Source: Psychrobacter jeotgali (GTDB taxonomy: Bacteria > Pseudomonadota > Gammaproteobacteria > Pseudomonadales > Moraxellaceae). Taken from it: 64,000 bases of DNA. The DNA lies in contig NZ_CAJHAF010000001.1 in NCBI RefSeq assembly GCF_904846315.1, positions 1 through 64,000 on the forward strand. The letters are read 5' to 3'. Position numbers and translations under genes: made by a program. A model generated the notes under the pieces. It ran no database searches. It had not been told where the DNA came from and saw only the letters and a list, made by a program, of their open reading frames with translations. The first letter of the stretch is position 1; each line of letters starts with the position of its first letter. Below are positions 48,579 to 59,822 of the stretch, in pieces.

Positions 48579-49211
48579 ATGTCTGCCTATAATTGGTCAG
48601 CAGTTGCTTTTATTTTAGCCGCTATCGGTTTGGTTGTCTTTATGCTGGCCGTTCCGCGTCTCCTCGGTGGACGCTCTCATGGCTCACAAAAAGAAGAAAC
48701 ATTTGAAGCAGGTGTTGTCGGAGCTGGCAATGCCCGTATTCGCTTGTCTGCAAAATTCTATTTGGTGGCTATTTTCTTTGTCATCTTCGATTTAGAAGCT
48801 TTATATCTGTATGCCTATGCGATTTCGGTCCGTGATGTGGGTTGGCTTGGCTTTGCTGCTGCTGCCGTATTTATCGGGGTATTAATCATTGGTTTGATAT
48901 ATGAGCTGGGCTTGGGTGCCATGAACTGGTCGCCATCCGATAGACGTCAAAAACAACCACGTTTGACCGCCGCACCTGCTGGGTTTAATTTAGCCAGTAT
49001 TACTAAGTTCGATGGGGTCGAAGAACTTATGGTAGACCCGACTGGTAAAATACCGGCACAGTCTTCAGGACAGATTAACGTCTCGAACAACATTGAAGCC
49101 AATCGTCGCCATCTAAAAAACATTGATCATAATATTAACACTACCGGCAATATTACTTCAGTGGACTTTGCAGCTGCTGCTCAAAGTACTGATGTTGAGC
49201 CTAAATCTTAA
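48579..49211 (+). CDS. nuoA: NADH-quinone oxidoreductase subunit A
   Basis: This membrane subunit of complex I has three helices (AVAFILAAIGLVVFMLAVP; FYLVAIFFVIFDLEALYLYAYA; AAAAVFIGVLIIGLIYELG). The conserved EETFEAGV and FDLEALYLY motifs are clear. At 210 residues it is longer than E. coli NuoA (147): about 80 polar residues follow the last helix, with no motif I know. GAGGAG lies upstream of the start. First gene of the thirteen-gene nuo operon. Confidence 0.96.
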   Translation: MSAYNWSAVAFILAAIGLVVFMLAVPRLLGGRSHGSQKEETFEAGVVGAGNARIRLSAKFYLVAIFFVIFDLEALYLYAYAISVRDVGWLGFAAAAVFIGVLIIGLIYELGLGAMNWSPSDRRQKQPRLTAAPAGFNLASITKFDGVEELMVDPTGKIPAQSSGQINVSNNIEANRRHLKNIDHNINTTGNITSVDFAAAAQSTDVEPKS

Positions 49212-49309
49212 TCACTAGCTCATAATGAACTATTGATTATTATACTAACAGTATTATTTTTGGTAACGCTATTATTACCGTTCAGCGCTTAATCTAAAGG
49301 TTAGATGTT

Positions 49310-49978
49310 ATGAAATACACCTTAACAAAAGCCAATCCTGATGCAGATGAATATCCTGCACAGTCTCGTCAAACAGTCACTGACCCTATCGAAGATGAAG
49401 TCAATAAAAATGTATTTATGGGCCGTTTAGAAGACCTAGTACATTCAACGGCCAACTGGGGTCGTAAGCACTCATTATGGCCATTTAACTTTGGTACTTC
49501 TTGCTGTTATGTCGAATACGCCACCACTTTGACTGCGGTGCATGATTTATCGCGCTTCGGGGCAGAGGTTATTCGTGCCTCGCCGCGGCAGGCTGATGTG
49601 ATGATTGTAGCGGGCACCTGTTTTGTGAAAATGGCACCAGTTATCCAGCGCCTTTATGAGCAAATGCTAGAGCCGAAATGGGTGATATCCATGGGCGCTT
49701 GTGCCAACTCAGGCGGTATGTATGATATCTACTCAGTAGTACAAGGGGTGGATAAGATCATTCCGGTTGATGTTTATGTTCCTGGCTGTCCACCGCGCCC
49801 AGAAGCTCTGATTCAGGGTCTGATGCTTCTACAAGAGTCTATTACCAAAGAGCGCCGTCCGCTAGGTATCCACGTCAACGATAAAGGCGTATATCAGCCG
49901 CAAATGACGCCTGAGCGTGATCGTAAACAGGCGGATCGTATTGCAGTAAAAAATCTACGCAGTCCTGACAGTATTTAG
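49310..49978 (+). CDS. nuoB: NADH-quinone oxidoreductase subunit B
   Basis: This 222-residue subunit ligates the last iron-sulfur cluster (N2) next to the quinone site. The paired cysteines are in [12 protein letters not shown]; the others are in VAGTCFVKM and [11 protein letters not shown]. Located in the connecting arm of complex I. Typical length. It lies 98 bp after nuoA. Confidence 0.98.
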   Translation: MKYTLTKANPDADEYPAQSRQTVTDPIEDEVNKNVFMGRLEDLVHSTANWGRKHSLWPFNFGTSCCYVEYATTLTAVHDLSRFGAEVIRASPRQADVMIVAGTCFVKMAPVIQRLYEQMLEPKWVISMGACANSGGMYDIYSVVQGVDKIIPVDVYVPGCPPRPEALIQGLMLLQESITKERRPLGIHVNDKGVYQPQMTPERDRKQADRIAVKNLRSPDSI

Positions 49979-50089
49979 ATTGGCATAGAATTTAACTGAA
50001 GAGCAAAGCTTAATTTTTATACTTATATCAATTTCTCCTCACAGTCAGTGGCGGTTGTTAGTTACGGTTAATGAAGGAATACATCATTC

Positions 50090-51865
50090 ATGGTCACGGT
50101 AGTCGAAAATACAGATCCTAAGATTAAGCCCGTACCAGCAGTAATCAGAGAGCTGGGTCATAAATATGCTGGAAAATTTGTAGTTCAGCATACCATTGAT
50201 GAGATTCCTACGGTCTGGGTTGCACGTGCTGATTTATTAGAAATCCTAATGTTTTTACGTAAACTGCCTAAGCCTTATGTCATGTTATATGACTTATCGG
50301 CTATAGATGAGCGCCTACGTAAGCATCGTCAGGGTTTGCCTGATAGCGATTTTACGGTGTTTTATCACCTGATGTCGCTTGAGCGTAATAGTGATGTGCG
50401 CATTAAGGTTGCGCTTAGTGAAGATGACTTGAATGTGCCTAGTGCGACCAATATTTGGCCCAATGCCAACTGGTATGAGCGTGAAGTGTGGGATATGTTC
50501 GGGATCGTCTTTAGCGGTCACCCACATTTGACCCGTATTTTATTACCTAAATACTGGGAGGGGCATCCGCTACGTAAAGAGTATCATGCGCGTGCGACTG
50601 AATTTACCCCGTACTTCTTAAATGCTGCCAAACAGCAATATGAGCAAGAAAACCTGCGTTTTGTCCCCGAAGAGTGGGGCATGAAACGCTCAGGACGTGA
50701 TGAAGACTTTATGTTCTTGAACATCGGTCCTAACCACCCTTCAGCGCATGGAGCTTTTAGATTAGTACTGCAACTTGATGGCGAAGAAGTGGTCGATTGT
50801 ATCCCAGATATTGGTTATCACCACCGTGGCGCTGAAAAGATGGCAGAGCGCCAAACTTGGCACTCCTACATTCCTTATACCGACCGTATTGATTATCTAG
50901 GCGGGGTGATGAATGAGCTGCCTTATATTATGTCAGTTGAAAAACTAGCGGGTATAACCGTCCCTGATCGCGCTCAGACCATTCGTATTATGATGAGTGA
51001 GTTTTTCCGCATTACTAATAACTTGCTCTATGTCGGCACCTTTATTCAAGATGCCGGTGGTATGACCCCGGTATTCTATATGTTTACTGACCGCCAAAAA
51101 GCTTATGATGTGATTGAAGCGGTAACCGGTTATCGTATGCACCCGGCTTGGTTCCGTATTGGCGGCACCGCAGCCGATTTACCGCGCGGCTGGCAGCGTT
51201 TGGTACGAGAGTTCTTAGATTGGATGCCCAAACGCTTGGATGAATACGTCAAAGCGGCGCTACAGAATAGTGTACTAAAAGGCCGTACCCAAGGCGTGGC
51301 GCAATATAACGCCAAGCAAGCATTGGCTTGGGGCGTAACCGGCGTTGGCCTAAGAGCTACGGGTGTCGATTACGATTTACGTAAAGCCCGTCCTTACATG
51401 GGCTACGAAAACTTTGATTTTGAAGTGCCCATTGGTTACAACGGTGATGCTTATGATCGCTGTATGCTGAAAATAGAAGAGATTCGCCAATCAATGCGCA
51501 TCATCCGTCAATGTATGGACAATATGCCGCAAGGCCCTTATAAAGCCGATCATCCACTGACGGTACCACCGCCCAAAGATCGCACTTTAAACGATATCGA
51601 AACTTTGATTAACCACTTTATCTCGGTATCGTGGGGACCAGTTATGCCTGCAGGTGAATGCGCCACTTTGGTAGAAGCGACCAAGGGAATTAATAGTTAT
51701 TATATTACCTCGGACCGTGCCACCATGAGCTATCGTACGCGGATTCGCACCCCAACATTTGCACATCTGCAACAGATGCCATCGGTGATTAATGGCTCTT
51801 TGGTTTCAGATGCCATCATGTATTTGGCCTCTATCGATATTGTTATGGCAGATTGTGATCGTTAA
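50090..51865 (+). CDS. nuoCD: Fused NADH-quinone oxidoreductase subunits C and D
   Basis: The 591-residue fusion is as found in Enterobacteria, Pseudomonas and Moraxellaceae. The C part (to about 190) has [22 protein letters not shown] and HPLRKEY. The D part begins at [24 protein letters not shown] and forms the quinone pocket with NuoB ([13 protein letters not shown]). No cofactor is bound by this subunit. A GAAGGA ribosome site precedes the start. Confidence 0.98.
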   Translation: MVTVVENTDPKIKPVPAVIRELGHKYAGKFVVQHTIDEIPTVWVARADLLEILMFLRKLPKPYVMLYDLSAIDERLRKHRQGLPDSDFTVFYHLMSLERNSDVRIKVALSEDDLNVPSATNIWPNANWYEREVWDMFGIVFSGHPHLTRILLPKYWEGHPLRKEYHARATEFTPYFLNAAKQQYEQENLRFVPEEWGMKRSGRDEDFMFLNIGPNHPSAHGAFRLVLQLDGEEVVDCIPDIGYHHRGAEKMAERQTWHSYIPYTDRIDYLGGVMNELPYIMSVEKLAGITVPDRAQTIRIMMSEFFRITNNLLYVGTFIQDAGGMTPVFYMFTDRQKAYDVIEAVTGYRMHPAWFRIGGTAADLPRGWQRLVREFLDWMPKRLDEYVKAALQNSVLKGRTQGVAQYNAKQALAWGVTGVGLRATGVDYDLRKARPYMGYENFDFEVPIGYNGDAYDRCMLKIEEIRQSMRIIRQCMDNMPQGPYKADHPLTVPPPKDRTLNDIETLINHFISVSWGPVMPAGECATLVEATKGINSYYITSDRATMSYRTRIRTPTFAHLQQMPSVINGSLVSDAIMYLASIDIVMADCDR

Positions 51866-51970
51866 GCCTTACCGAAGAAAAGTAGTGAAGCAAAGTAATT
51901 TGAAAGTAAAAAGTTATATAATGAATTATCGCCAACAGGCACACCAAACGCTTTTGAATTGTAGAGCGTG

Positions 51971-52504
51971 ATGAGTGAGGATAAGAAAAACACTATGAAA
52001 ATTGTTTCTGACAAAGCGCCAAGAGTAGATGTAGCTAGTATCTTAACCAGCGAGGAGATTGCGGCGATTCACGAGTTTATGCATCATTATCCGCATGCTC
52101 GAGCCGCCTCGTTAGATGCGCTAAAAATTGTACAAAAGCGCAATGGCTGGGTCGATGATGCCCAAGTTAACGCTATTGCTAACATTTTAGATATCCCAGT
52201 GACAGATATGGAAGGAGTGGCGACCTTTTTTAACCGTATCTACCGTCAACCGGTTGGCCGTCACGTCATTTTAATTTGTGATTCAGTGGCCTGTTACTTG
52301 ACTGGTTATGAAGCGCTATCTGCTGAACTAAAATCGCAACTGGGTATCGATTATGGACAGACTACTACTGACGGCCGTTTTACGCTATTACCGATTTGCT
52401 GTCTAGGCAACTGTGATAAGGGTCCGGCGGTACTGATTGATGAAGATACTTATGGTCCTGTCCAGCCGGAAGAAGTCGCTCAATTGTTGGAGCTATACGC
52501 ATGA
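51971..52504 (+). CDS. nuoE: NADH-quinone oxidoreductase subunit E
   Basis: The 177-residue thioredoxin-like subunit carries cluster N1a. The ligands are in [12 protein letters not shown] (C-x4-C) and [13 protein letters not shown] (C-x3-C). The start is uncertain: GTG 51968 and ATG 51971 are adjacent, and I prefer ATG. The stop overlaps the nuoF start by four bases (ATGA), implying translational coupling. Confidence 0.96.
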   Translation: MSEDKKNTMKIVSDKAPRVDVASILTSEEIAAIHEFMHHYPHARAASLDALKIVQKRNGWVDDAQVNAIANILDIPVTDMEGVATFFNRIYRQPVGRHVILICDSVACYLTGYEALSAELKSQLGIDYGQTTTDGRFTLLPICCLGNCDKGPAVLIDEDTYGPVQPEEVAQLLELYA

Positions 52505-53925
52505 GATTAACTGTTGCAGAGCAAATCGCTCGTCGTAATCAAGGTAAAGCGCCAAGCCAGCTTAATGACCAACGCATTGCCGTTTATGGTGACAAAGCGA
52601 CCGCTACTAGTGAGACCAAACCGCTAACTTGGCGTCTGGCTCATCATGATGCGGTATTAGATTTGGCCACTTATGAGTCACTGCGTGGTTTTGAGGCTTT
52701 AAAAATAGCTTTAAACCAATCACCTGAGACTACCCTCAATACTATTAAAGAAGCAGTAGTAAAAGGTCGGGGCGGAGCAGGCTTCCCGGCTGGTATCAAG
52801 TGGTCACTAATGGCACCGCTCGATGGCGGGCCACGCTATTTAATATGCAATGCTGATGAGATGGAACCGGGTACTTTTAAAGATCGATTACTAATGGAGC
52901 GCCTACCATTTCAGCTGATCGAAGGCATGATTATCTCGGCTTATGCGATTGGAGCTACAGCAGGATATATCTTTATTCGCGGCGAGTATATTTTGGCTGC
53001 TGAGCGCTTGAATGCTGCCCTTGACGAGATGCGAGCTAACAATCTAATTGGCGATGATATCTTAGGTTCAGGCTATAGTTTTGATTTGCATGTGCATACC
53101 GGTGCTGGACGCTATATCTGCGGTGAAGAAACGGCTTTATTGAACGCTTTAGAGGGTCGCCGTGCTAACCCACGTACCAAGCCGCCATTTCCGCAAGTCG
53201 CTGGCGCATGGGGTCGACCTACTATCGTCAATAACGTTGAGACTTTGCATAACGTCTCAGCGATTATTTTGCATGGTAGTAAATGGTATCAGGATTTGGC
53301 GAAGATTAAAGGGGTAGTCGAAACCCCGGGCACCAAGTTATTTGGCTGTTCAGGATTAGTCAACGATCCTGGTCTATGGGAGCTGCCTTTTGGTTATACG
53401 GCACGTGAGATTATTGAAGATTTCGCTGGTGGTATGATCGAGGGTAAGAAGCTTAAAGCGTGGCTACCCGGCGGCGCCTCCACCGACTTCTTAACCGCTG
53501 ATCATTTAGACACTGTTGTTGACTTTGATACCATTCAAAAAGCTGGTAGCCGTATGGGTACAGGTCTGCTTATGGTGGTGGATGAAGAGCAAGATATGGT
53601 GGCTTTATTACGCAACCTTGAGATCTTCTTTCAGCGTGAGTCTTGCGGCTTTTGTACCCCATGCCGCGATGGCCTGCCGTGGGGAGTCAAACTGCTTACC
53701 GCCATTAATGATGGCGAAGGGCAAGTGGGTGATGTCGAAAAGTTAGAAGGCTTAACCCGCGACTTATGGATCGGTAAAACCTTTTGCGCCCATGCCCCCG
53801 GTGCTATGGAGCCTCTTATGAGTGCCATTAAATACTTCCGCCCCGAGTTCGATCAAAAAATCGCTCGAGCGGTCGGTGAAAATGTTATTGAGGCTGCAGC
53901 CAATCAACAGCCTGTAGTGAAATAA
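52501..53925 (+). CDS. nuoF: NADH-quinone oxidoreductase subunit F
   Basis: This 474-residue subunit oxidises NADH through FMN and cluster N3. FMN/NADH site: [14 protein letters not shown] and [14 protein letters not shown]. Cluster: [12 protein letters not shown] plus [24 protein letters not shown] is also conserved. Length slightly above E. coli (445). It is coupled to nuoE by overlap. Confidence 0.98.
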   Translation: MRLTVAEQIARRNQGKAPSQLNDQRIAVYGDKATATSETKPLTWRLAHHDAVLDLATYESLRGFEALKIALNQSPETTLNTIKEAVVKGRGGAGFPAGIKWSLMAPLDGGPRYLICNADEMEPGTFKDRLLMERLPFQLIEGMIISAYAIGATAGYIFIRGEYILAAERLNAALDEMRANNLIGDDILGSGYSFDLHVHTGAGRYICGEETALLNALEGRRANPRTKPPFPQVAGAWGRPTIVNNVETLHNVSAIILHGSKWYQDLAKIKGVVETPGTKLFGCSGLVNDPGLWELPFGYTAREIIEDFAGGMIEGKKLKAWLPGGASTDFLTADHLDTVVDFDTIQKAGSRMGTGLLMVVDEEQDMVALLRNLEIFFQRESCGFCTPCRDGLPWGVKLLTAINDGEGQVGDVEKLEGLTRDLWIGKTFCAHAPGAMEPLMSAIKYFRPEFDQKIARAVGENVIEAAANQQPVVK

Positions 53926-53935
53926 GGAGAACGGC

Positions 53936-56900
53936 ATGGCAGTCATACATATTGATGGAACCACTGTCGAAGTAGATAGCTCAGACAACTTGCTACAAGC
54001 TTGTTTGTCACTTGGCATTGATGTTCCTTATTTTTGTTATCATCCGGCTTTGGGCTCGGTAGGCTCGTGCCGTCAGTGCGCAGTCAAACAGTATCAAAAC
54101 CTCGATGACATGGAAGCAGGTAAAGGCAAACTGGTGATGTCTTGTATGGTCGCACCCGCTGATGATATGTATATCTCAGTTACCGATGAGGAAGCCAAAG
54201 CCTTTCGTAAGTCTATGGTTGAGCTGCTAATGACCAACCACCCCCATGACTGTCCTACTTGTGAAGAGGGCGGTCATTGTCATTTGCAAGATATGACCTA
54301 TATGTCAGGTCATACCAATCGCCGTTATCGCTTTACCAAACGTACCCACCATAATCAAGAGCTTGGGCCTTTTATTGCTCATGAGATGAACCGCTGTATC
54401 GCCTGTTACCGCTGTGTGCGCTTTTATAAAGACTATGCCGGTGGAGAGGACTTAGGCGTTTATGCATCGAACAATCGAGTGTATTTTGGCCGTGATAAAG
54501 ATGGTCAGCTCGAAAGTGAGTTTTCAGGTAATTTAACTGAAGTATGTCCAACCGGGGTGTTCACCGACAAGACCCATTCTGAGCGCTATAACCGCAAGTG
54601 GGATATGCAGTATGCACCAAGCATCTGCCACGGCTGTTCAGCAGGTTGTAACATCTCACCAGGTGAGCGTTATGGCGAACTGCGCCGTATTGAGAACCGT
54701 TATAATGGCGAGGTAAACCGTTATTTCCTATGTGATCGGGGCCGCTTTGGTTATGGCTACGTCAATCGTGATGATCGCCCCACCCAAGCGCTAGAACTTA
54801 TCAATGAAAAACACGTCAAAATCAATATCGACTACGCACTTGATGAAACTATTAAGCGTATAAAAGATAAAAAAGTTATCGGTATTGGTTCACCGCGTGC
54901 CAGTCTTGAGACTAACTTTGCACTAAAAAACATGGTAGGTTTTGATAACTTCTCAACCGGCTTGAATCATCAGCAGCAAGCTTTAGTTAATAAATGTATC
55001 GAAGTATTGAGCACAGAAGGGATCCATAATCCCGGTATGACTGAAATTGAAAGTCATGATGCGGTACTGATTCTGGGTGAAGATATTACCCAAACCTCAT
55101 CGAGAGTAGCGCTATCTGTACGCCAAGCTGCAAAGAATGAAGGTATTAAAATGGCTGCTGCTGCCAAGACTCAAGCTTGGTTAGCAGAGCCGGTACAGCG
55201 TATTGCTCAAGGTGTAAATAGTCCAGTATATGTTATTGATGTCACTCAAACTAAGCTTGATGATATTAGTAAAGTCAGTGTGGTAGCAACGCCTGAAGAT
55301 ATTACTAGGCTAGGCTTTAAGGTTGCGGATGAGATTGCTAATTTAGCGGATGATTTGAGCCAAATATCAGATCCTCAACAAAATAATCAGCCGCAAAATG
55401 CTCATGAAACTAGCACTGATGCTATGCAAGCGCTAGCGCAGCAAATCGCTTATGATCTAATACAAGCTGATAGACCGCTGGTCGTATCAGGAAGCAGCTT
55501 GTCCTCGACGGCACTGATAGAAGCAGCGGCGCAAATCACCCAAGCATTGACCCAAAAACGTACTGCTATCAAAGCTACCGAGCAAAGTCAGGTTGATGCG
55601 CATAATGCTAAAGTCCGTGGTGGACAGCTTGATGATGAACAAATTAGTGCTGCCAAGACTCGTGCGCAAACCGAGCAGCCCGAAGAGAATAAAGAGCTAG
55701 CTGCCAAGCCTGCTAAACCTGAAACCGGTACTAATAAAGAAGCGCAAGATGATATCGATCGTGAGCCTGCCGATAAGCTTGAGTTAAAAGAAGTTAATAA
55801 GGCTTACCATGCGCAAGCGGGTATTTATCTAACCGTTCCTGATGCTAATAGCATGGGCGTGTGTTTATTGGGTGGTCAGTCCGTTGAAGAGCTATTGGCC
55901 ACGGATTTTGATGTATTAATAGTGGCCGAAAATCAGCTGACCGAAGCTATTGATGCTCGAAAACTTTCGCAGTTGTTAGTAGACAAGACTGTTATTGCTT
56001 TAGATCATCAACTGCTGGACTGGCATAAAGATGTGGATATCATATTGCCAGCAGCGAGCTTCGCTGAAGCCGATGGCACCTTGATATCAGCCGAAGGTCG
56101 TGCGCAGCGTTTCTTCCAAGTTTATGATAACAGCTACTACCATCCGCTCAGCAGTATTAAAGAGGGTTGGCGCTGGCTGCATGCCGTCCATAGCAGTCTC
56201 ATGGATAAAACAGTGGACTGGACCCAGCTCGATGATGTCATTAATGCTTTGATAGCGACTCATCCTAAATTAGCGGCTATTAAAGAGGCGGCTCCTGATG
56301 CTGATTACCGGATTAGTGGACTGAAAGTTGCCCGTGAGCCACGCCGTTATTCTGGCCGTACTGCCATGCGTGCGCCAATATCGGTACACGAGCCTATGCA
56401 GCCAAAAGACTTGGATACCGGTTTGACCTTTTCAATGGAAGGTTACAGCGGTAATAAAACTGCCAGCTCCATGATCCCTTTCGCTAACGCTCCGGGTTGG
56501 AACTCACCGCAAGCGTGGAATAAATATCAAGATAAAGTAGGCGGCAGTCTAAAGAAAGGCGATCCAGGGGTACGTATATTTGATCGCTTAGAGCGTTTAG
56601 CTATGCGCCAATATATAGCGCCAGAAGTCAGCACCATGAGCAGTACCAATATGCAGCAAGGTCAAGCCAAATTAGTGCCTATCTATAATATTTATGCCAG
56701 CTCCATGATGGCCTCTCGTAGTCCAGTAGTGGCAGAGCAGTTGCCTATCGCTACTTGGCGCGTGGGTATAGACGATGCGCAAGACTGGAATATAGCTACA
56801 GGTGATTATTTAGCGATTGAGATTGATCAGCAGCAGATTACCTTACCAGTACAAGTGGTTCCTTATTTAGCAGAAGGCTGTATTGGTTATCCAGTAGGGC

Positions 56901-57034
56901 AGGTAAACATTGTGCATCCATCAATGCCAGCATCGGTAAAGCAGGTAGATGCGCCGGTAACTTTGAGCAGTACTATGGCCGATGATCATTCAACGTCTGT
57001 AACTACAGCGCCGACCACTACGCAGGAGGTGTAA
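53936..57034 (+). CDS. nuoG: NADH-quinone oxidoreductase subunit G, with charged insertion
   Basis: The largest peripheral subunit, 1032 residues against about 900 in relatives. N-terminal clusters: [21 protein letters not shown] (N1b), [16 protein letters not shown] (N5), [10 protein letters not shown] and CPTGV (N4), and [13 protein letters not shown] with YFLCDRG (N7, kept in this lineage). The rest is a molybdopterin-oxidoreductase-like fold without the cofactor. Residues about 540-622 are a Lys/Glu/Gln-rich insertion ([17 protein letters not shown]) that looks disordered. AAGGAG precedes ATG; nuoH follows after one base. Confidence 0.97.
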   Translation: MAVIHIDGTTVEVDSSDNLLQACLSLGIDVPYFCYHPALGSVGSCRQCAVKQYQNLDDMEAGKGKLVMSCMVAPADDMYISVTDEEAKAFRKSMVELLMTNHPHDCPTCEEGGHCHLQDMTYMSGHTNRRYRFTKRTHHNQELGPFIAHEMNRCIACYRCVRFYKDYAGGEDLGVYASNNRVYFGRDKDGQLESEFSGNLTEVCPTGVFTDKTHSERYNRKWDMQYAPSICHGCSAGCNISPGERYGELRRIENRYNGEVNRYFLCDRGRFGYGYVNRDDRPTQALELINEKHVKINIDYALDETIKRIKDKKVIGIGSPRASLETNFALKNMVGFDNFSTGLNHQQQALVNKCIEVLSTEGIHNPGMTEIESHDAVLILGEDITQTSSRVALSVRQAAKNEGIKMAAAAKTQAWLAEPVQRIAQGVNSPVYVIDVTQTKLDDISKVSVVATPEDITRLGFKVADEIANLADDLSQISDPQQNNQPQNAHETSTDAMQALAQQIAYDLIQADRPLVVSGSSLSSTALIEAAAQITQALTQKRTAIKATEQSQVDAHNAKVRGGQLDDEQISAAKTRAQTEQPEENKELAAKPAKPETGTNKEAQDDIDREPADKLELKEVNKAYHAQAGIYLTVPDANSMGVCLLGGQSVEELLATDFDVLIVAENQLTEAIDARKLSQLLVDKTVIALDHQLLDWHKDVDIILPAASFAEADGTLISAEGRAQRFFQVYDNSYYHPLSSIKEGWRWLHAVHSSLMDKTVDWTQLDDVINALIATHPKLAAIKEAAPDADYRISGLKVAREPRRYSGRTAMRAPISVHEPMQPKDLDTGLTFSMEGYSGNKTASSMIPFANAPGWNSPQAWNKYQDKVGGSLKKGDPGVRIFDRLERLAMRQYIAPEVSTMSSTNMQQGQAKLVPIYNIYASSMMASRSPVVAEQLPIATWRVGIDDAQDWNIATGDYLAIEIDQQQITLPVQVVPYLAEGCIGYPVGQVNIVHPSMPASVKQVDAPVTLSSTMADDHSTSVTTAPTTTQEV

Positions 57035-57035
57035 T

Positions 57036-58079
57036 ATGCAAGTGACTCGTATTATCCCTGATGTGCCTAGCTTTTTGGCCGGCATGATGACTTATGAGAG
57101 CTGGTCGATCTTTTTTATGGTCGTTCAGTCTATTATGATCTTTTTAGTGGTAGTTATTACCGCAGCGTTGATGATTGTTTATGAACGCCGGATGCTAGCA
57201 CTTTGGCAAGATCGTTATGGACCCAACCGTGTGGGGCCTTTTGGCTCTTTGCAGCTGGTTGCCGATATGCTCAAAATCTTCTTTAAAGAAGATTGGACGC
57301 CAAACTTTACTGATAAGTTTATGTTTACCTTGGCGCCGGCAGTTGCTATGTTTACTGCGCTGGCGTCTTTTGCCATTATCCCCATATCACCCACACTTGG
57401 GGTTGCTGATTGGGATATTGGTATTCTGTTTTTCTTAGCTATGGGCGGTATTGCGGTTTATGCAGTGATGTTCGGTGGCTGGGCTTCGGCGAACAAGTTC
57501 TCGCTATTAGGTGGCCTGCGCTCAGCGGCACAAACCATTAGTTATGAGGTGTTCTTAGGTTTATCACTGATGGGTGTAGTGGCATTGACCGGCTCGTTTA
57601 ATCTACGTGAAATTGTCGAGTCACAAATTGATGGCTGGTATATCATTCCGCAGTTCTTTGGCTTTTTGACCTTTGTAGTTGCTGGAGTAGCGGTAACTCA
57701 CCGGCATCCCTTTGATCAACCAGAAGCGGAGCAAGAGCTTGCTGAAGGATATCATGTAGAATATTCTGGCATGAAATTCGGCATGTTCTTTATTGGCGAA
57801 TATGTCAACGTAGTATTGATATCCGCCTTGATGACGACGCTGTTTTTTGGTGGCTGGCTGGCCCCGTTTAATTTAGATATTCCATTTATTCCACCAGCTT
57901 TTTGGTTCATTATTAAAACTTTGTTTTTTATGACTATGTTTGTTTTAGCTCGGGGCTCACTAATACGTCCGCGTTATGACCAAGTGATGAATTTTGGCTG
58001 GAAGGTTTGCTTGCCAATAACCTTAGTCAATCTGTTAGTGACGGCGGCGGTTATTTTGATCTTTTCCCCCGCTGGATAA
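57036..58079 (+). CDS. nuoH: NADH-quinone oxidoreductase subunit H
   Basis: This 347-residue membrane subunit links the quinone cavity to the proton channels. Eight or more helices are seen. Conserved: [45 protein letters not shown] (quinone loop) and [20 protein letters not shown] is a near-perfect ribosome site inside the end of nuoG. Confidence 0.98.
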   Translation: MQVTRIIPDVPSFLAGMMTYESWSIFFMVVQSIMIFLVVVITAALMIVYERRMLALWQDRYGPNRVGPFGSLQLVADMLKIFFKEDWTPNFTDKFMFTLAPAVAMFTALASFAIIPISPTLGVADWDIGILFFLAMGGIAVYAVMFGGWASANKFSLLGGLRSAAQTISYEVFLGLSLMGVVALTGSFNLREIVESQIDGWYIIPQFFGFLTFVVAGVAVTHRHPFDQPEAEQELAEGYHVEYSGMKFGMFFIGEYVNVVLISALMTTLFFGGWLAPFNLDIPFIPPAFWFIIKTLFFMTMFVLARGSLIRPRYDQVMNFGWKVCLPITLVNLLVTAAVILIFSPAG

Positions 58080-58170
58080 CTACAGTTAGCATTGACCAGC
58101 TAGCGTTGAATGACAGGCATTGATGTCATAAATGATGAATTAGGGTAAAGCTGATAAGGATAATAAATCC

Positions 58171-58719
58171 ATGTTTACTAGCATAAAAAAAATTGTCGTT
58201 GGTTTCTATACCATCGTCCGCAGCATGTGGATGGTTAATAGCCACGCAATCAGGCCGCGCGATACTATTCTATACCCTGAAGAGCCGGTGCCGGTACCAC
58301 CACGGTTTCGTGGGCGTATTATCCTAACTCGTGATCCTGATGGTGATGAGCGCTGTGTGGCTTGTAACCTATGTGCGGTAGCTTGTCCAGTGGGCTGCAT
58401 CTCGCTACAAAAAGCTGAGCGTGAAGATGGACGTTGGTATCCAGAGTTTTTCCGCATTAACTTCTCGCGCTGTATCTTTTGTGGTATGTGTGAAGAAGCT
58501 TGTCCGACGACCGCTATTCAGATGACCCCTGACTTTGAGTTAGGTGAGTACGTTCGCCAAGATTTGGTCTATGAAAAAGAGCATTTACTAATATCAGGAC
58601 CGGGTAAGTACCCTGATTACAACTATTATCGCGTAACGGGTATGGCGGTAGCAGATAAACCAAAAGGCTCAGCACAAAATGAAGCTGCGCCTGTGGATCT
58701 AAGGAGTTTGCTGCCATGA
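58171..58719 (+). CDS. nuoI: NADH-quinone oxidoreductase subunit I
   Basis: The 182-residue ferredoxin-like subunit has two tetranuclear cluster motifs, [15 protein letters not shown] and [15 protein letters not shown], holding N6a and N6b. The N-terminal amphipathic helix sits on the membrane arm. Its stop overlaps nuoJ by four bases. Confidence 0.98.
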   Translation: MFTSIKKIVVGFYTIVRSMWMVNSHAIRPRDTILYPEEPVPVPPRFRGRIILTRDPDGDERCVACNLCAVACPVGCISLQKAEREDGRWYPEFFRINFSRCIFCGMCEEACPTTAIQMTPDFELGEYVRQDLVYEKEHLLISGPGKYPDYNYYRVTGMAVADKPKGSAQNEAAPVDLRSLLP

Positions 58720-59411
58720 TGGATTTTTTAAATCACCCTGAATTGGTAGGGTTTTATGCGCTAGGTGCGGTAGCAATTTTTGCCAGCTTACGTGTAGTCA
58801 CTCAGGCCAATCCAGTGCACGCTATCTTATCGATGATTGTGTCGTTGTTAGCGGCAGCCGGCATTATGTTTATATTGGGTGCGCCATTTGCTGGTGCGCT
58901 TGAAGTAGTGGTTTATGCTGGCGCTATTTTGGTACTGTTCGTGTTTGTGATTATGATGCTCAATTTAGGTATGGAGAGCGAGGAGCGTGAGGAGCGCTGG
59001 CTCGATGCTCGTACTTGGGCGGTACCTACAGGATTAACCATTGTCATTGCGGTTACACTCTACGCAATGATTGGTCTGAATCATGATGAGACGGCAATGA
59101 TTGGTGGCACTACGGTTTCTGCCAAGGCTGTTGGTACGGTATTATTTAGCAAATATGTAATGTTAGTAGAGGTGGCGGCTTTATTACTGCTCGCCGCACT
59201 GGTTGCCGCTTATCATTTAGGTAAAGCGTCGTTAGATGATGAAGGTATTGATGACAATACCATGAGTCAAGCTGATAGCTCTACAATTAATAATGAATCA
59301 ACTGCTAATGCTACTGATGATGTTCAATCCACTGAAGCTTATGAATATACAGATGTCGATCCACATGATTATGTGGGTATACAACGAGTCACGCGCAAGG
59401 AGTCAGACTGA
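58716..59411 (+). CDS. nuoJ: NADH-quinone oxidoreductase subunit J
   Basis: The 231-residue membrane subunit has five helices; [22 protein letters not shown] is the conserved pi-bulge helix. The C-terminal 55 residues are Ser/Asp/Asn/Thr-rich and extra-membranous, longer than in E. coli (184 total). AAGGAG lies at 58701-58706. Its stop overlaps nuoK by one base. Confidence 0.96.
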   Translation: MMDFLNHPELVGFYALGAVAIFASLRVVTQANPVHAILSMIVSLLAAAGIMFILGAPFAGALEVVVYAGAILVLFVFVIMMLNLGMESEEREERWLDARTWAVPTGLTIVIAVTLYAMIGLNHDETAMIGGTTVSAKAVGTVLFSKYVMLVEVAALLLLAALVAAYHLGKASLDDEGIDDNTMSQADSSTINNESTANATDDVQSTEAYEYTDVDPHDYVGIQRVTRKESD

Positions 59412-59818
59412 TGGTACAAGCAGTGAGCGTGGCACAAGAAGTGTCGAACGTGCCGTTTGCCCATGAAGTGGTGGGCTTAGTACAGCCAGCTACTGAGGCG
59501 CAAAACGTACTGGGTATGATACCAATGAGCCATGGACTGATATTGGCTGGTATTATATTTGCAATCGGTTTGTGCGGCGTAATGGTGCGACGTAACTTCT
59601 TATTTATGTTGATGAGCCTTGAGATCATGATGAATGCAGCTGCGCTAGCATTTGTGGTGGCGGGCAGTCGCTGGGTTGATCCAGATGGGCAGATAATGTT
59701 CATCTTTATTTTAACCTTAGCCGCTGCTGAGGCTTCAATAGGGCTAGCAGTATTATTGCAGTTTTATCGTAAGCGTGGACACCTCGATGTCGATAGCGCC
59801 AATGAGATGAAAGGATGA
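59411..59818 (+). CDS. nuoK: NADH-quinone oxidoreductase subunit K, with N-terminal extension
   Basis: This three-helix antiporter-related subunit holds the conserved membrane Glu residues ([15 protein letters not shown]). The usual NuoK is about 100 residues and begins at the equivalent of [13 protein letters not shown], here residue 36 (nt 59516). The longer start at 59411 is backed by AAGGAG at 59397-59402 and the stop-start overlap with nuoJ. Hence I keep 135 residues. The extra 35 residues are not obviously a signal. Confidence 0.93.
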   Translation: MVQAVSVAQEVSNVPFAHEVVGLVQPATEAQNVLGMIPMSHGLILAGIIFAIGLCGVMVRRNFLFMLMSLEIMMNAAALAFVVAGSRWVDPDGQIMFIFILTLAAAEASIGLAVLLQFYRKRGHLDVDSANEMKG

Positions 59819-59822
59819 TGTC

